Shown here piece by piece: positions 62,812-64,000 of a stretch of DNA of 64,000 nt (positions within the stretch are counted from its first letter, which is position 1; each line of letters opens with the position of its first letter). The notes under the pieces were generated by a model, which worked only from the letters and a program-made list of their open reading frames with translations, searched no databases and was not told the origin of the DNA. The position numbers and the translations under genes are program-made. The stretch comes from Runella sp. CRIBMP (lineage in GTDB: Bacteria; Bacteroidota; Bacteroidia; Cytophagales; Spirosomataceae). The DNA is taken from the NCBI RefSeq assembly GCF_009905605.1, contig NZ_JAAAKZ010000012.1:62001-126000 (forward strand). Reading direction: 5' to 3'.

Positions 62812-63469
62812 TTTTGATCATTCCCCAGACAATCAACCACTGGGCCGCGCTATAAGTCATCATGACAAAAAGCGTTGAGCCCTCAAAACGATGTAGGAAC
62901 TTATTGACCGCTATTCCAGAATCAGACGCGATAAATAATACAGCCCCCACCAAAACCCAAGCATAGCTTGTTGAATTCACGGAGCCTTTTCGGAGAGCGG
63001 CAGCTGCCCCCATCGCACAAAGGCAAATTGAATAAGCAACCACTGGACCCCAAAGACCCTGTTTATCAGCAGATTGAGTGATTGGTGAATACAATATCAC
63101 CAGAAAAATAAGCGCGTATAGTGCAAACGGTAACGTTAACCACCACCAAGTTGAACGTAACTGCGCTTTTCCAGTAGGGGTTAGTGTCTTGCTAAAAGCA
63201 ATGATATAAAAAATTTGCATGACCAAAAAAGAGCCTAAACCCGCCACAAACAGGTCTTTTTCTCGAATCATTAAAAATATATCTCCACCTAGACCGAACC
63301 ACATCCCTATCCATAAGTAAGGATAAGACTTGCGGTAGTCGCTCGTCCAAAAAAGTAGGGAAAGCATAATTAATGGCTTAAATAAATAAACGCCCTGCCA
63401 GAAACCATCATAGCCAGAAGCAATTTCGGCCACCACAATAACCAAAAAAATAAGTAGTTTTAAACGCAT
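62792..63469 (-). CDS. Lysoplasmalogenase-like (YhhN-family) membrane protein
   Basis: 225 residues from the ATG at 63469. The longer frame back to 63577 is not trusted, because its first 25 residues (such as NVGAGFTDAFVTSGRGKPCP) translate the palindromic repeat. About eight membrane helices. FWTSDYRKSYPYLWIGMWFG and LGGDIFLMI are YhhN-type. The family hydrolyses the vinyl-ether bond of lysoplasmalogens; this activity in Bacteroidota is untested. Confidence 0.85.
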   Translation of the reverse strand: MRLKLLIFLVIVVAEIASGYDGFWQGVYLFKPLIMLSLLFWTSDYRKSYPYLWIGMWFGLGGDIFLMIREKDLFVAGLGSFLVMQIFYIIAFSKTLTPTGKAQLRSTWWWLTLPFALYALIFLVILYSPITQSADKQGLWGPVVAYSICLCAMGAAAALRKGSVNSTSYAWVLVGAVLFIASDSGIAVNKFLHRFEGSTLFVMMTYSAAQWLIVWGMIKKESRFQ

Positions 63470-63503
63470 AAAATCTGTCAGAAAAGTTAAGAAAATTAAC
63501 ATA

Positions 63504-63561
63504 TAGGGGCAGGGTTTGCCTCTGCCCGAAGTCACAAAAGCATCGGTAAACCCTGCCCCTA
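63504..63561. repeat. Palindromic interspersed repeat at the mce 3' end
   Basis: TAGGGGCAGGGTTT (63504-63517) and AAACCCTGCCCCTA (63548-63561) are perfect 14-bp inverted arms. The minus-strand word AACGTAGGGGCAGG is shared with the dnaX insert. Its TAG supplies the mce stop codon. Confidence 0.8.
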
Positions 63562-63963
63562 CGTTTGTTCTTGGCAAAGTTCAATCAACACTCCGTTGGT
63601 GCCTTTAGGATGCAGAAAGCACACTAATTTATTGTCAGCTCCTTGCTTTGGGGTTTTATTTAATAGCACAAATCCCTCTTTTTCAAGTCGTTGCATTTCA
63701 GCCAAAATATTTTCTACCTCAAATGCTACATGGTGGATACCCTCCCCTTTTTTCTCAATAAATTTGGCAATGGGGCTATCGGGATTTGTCGCTTCAAGCA
63801 GCTCGATTTTCGTTTGATTAATTTTAAAAAAAGAAGTTGTTACTCCTTCCGACTCCACAGCCTCGTGTTTATAAGGCTGCGTATTAAAAAGTTTGGAAAA
63901 TAATTCGTCAGAAGCAGCAATGTCTTTGACCGCTATTCCGAGATGTTCTACGTTAACAAACAT
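63559..63963 (-). CDS. mce: Methylmalonyl-CoA epimerase
   Basis: 134 residues, normal length. VEHLGIAVKDIAASDELFSK, KIELLEATNPDSPIAKFIEK, EGIHHVAFEVENI and NGVLIELCQE hold the His/Gln/Glu metal ligands of the VOC fold. The stop TAG comes from the palindromic repeat. Interconverts (R)- and (S)-methylmalonyl-CoA. Confidence 0.94.
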   Translation of the reverse strand: MFVNVEHLGIAVKDIAASDELFSKLFNTQPYKHEAVESEGVTTSFFKINQTKIELLEATNPDSPIAKFIEKKGEGIHHVAFEVENILAEMQRLEKEGFVLLNKTPKQGADNKLVCFLHPKGTNGVLIELCQEQT

Positions 63964-64000
63964 AATTTTATCTTTTTTTTACAAAGCTAGACGGATATTG

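Noticed and set aside
62792-63577. 261-aa lysoplasmalogenase frame as given by the longest ORF
   Set aside because: The first 25 residues are translated from the palindromic repeat; ATG at 63469 precedes the first membrane helix.
1-64000. tRNA, rRNA or transposase genes
   Set aside because: I looked for cloverleaf-like and DDE-type sequences in the gaps and frames and saw none; a tRNAscan or IS search would settle it.

Overview
The window reads as chromosomal DNA of a Bacteroidota bacterium, most likely order Cytophagales, family Spirosomaceae; Runella is a guess from memory, not a test. The grounds are a T9SS C-terminal sorting domain, CarboxypepD-regulatory TonB receptors, BT_3928/DUF1599 next to folP, HYC_CC_PP, DUF2490, DUF6702, Uma2 proteins, and several promoters of the Bacteroidota -33 TTG / -7 TAnnTTTG type. 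I see no rRNA, tRNA, CRISPR array, transposase or phage structural gene.

Layout. 1-8812 (minus): redoxin-like fragment, DUF2490 protein, ACT protein, TonB receptor, and an overlapping phoH - M43 protease - ComEC run. 9274-15084 (plus): surface adhesin-like protein behind a sigma-54-like promoter, haloperoxidase/PAP2 lipoprotein, ABC ATPase and membrane partner. 15088-16461 (minus): a sigma-54 activator facing an accessory cluster. 16724-25229 (plus): acidic-repeat/glycine-zipper protein, HExxH metalloprotease, 826-aa orphan, DddA-like deaminase, 46-aa ORF, HNH-like nuclease, then an M20 peptidase and an amidohydrolase. 25641-45514: mostly housekeeping and catabolic genes (Gfo/Idh, dnaX, MOSC, acpH, dCMP deaminase, DUF922, RraA, enolase-superfamily dehydratase, OmpA plus paired HhH proteins, metF, rplS, dapF, two GT-C-like proteins, methyltransferase, aroK, BT_3928). 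45581-56374: DUF1599/folP, DoxX, GH95 and SGNH esterase, dxr, two Uma2 genes, rseP, DUF6702, rpmI-rplT. 56497-63963: heavy-metal locus (HYC_CC_PP, TonB receptor, HMA protein), S9-like hydrolase, cold-shock protein, lysoplasmalogenase, methylmalonyl-CoA epimerase.

The most interesting region is 15088-23141. A bEBP gene is divergent from a cluster whose upstream region carries two copies of GCGAA-N6-TTCGC, 33 bp apart (about three helical turns), followed by TGGCACG-N4-TGGT 47 bp before the first ATG. The cluster encodes two candidate nucleic-acid-attacking enzymes (a deaminase with HxE and PCxxC, and an EVHH nuclease), a protease, and a protein with FEFGNET repeats. None has a Sec signal and no immunity gene is recognisable. 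I infer an inducible effector or toxin set exported by, or loaded into, a machine encoded elsewhere, or a protease-linked nuclease system; neither is proven.

A second theme is interspersed palindromic repeats that have become part of coding sequence: in the DnaX linker, at the mce stop codon and upstream of the lysoplasmalogenase, in the signal-peptide region of the M43 protease, and in the signal-peptide region of the DUF6702 protein.
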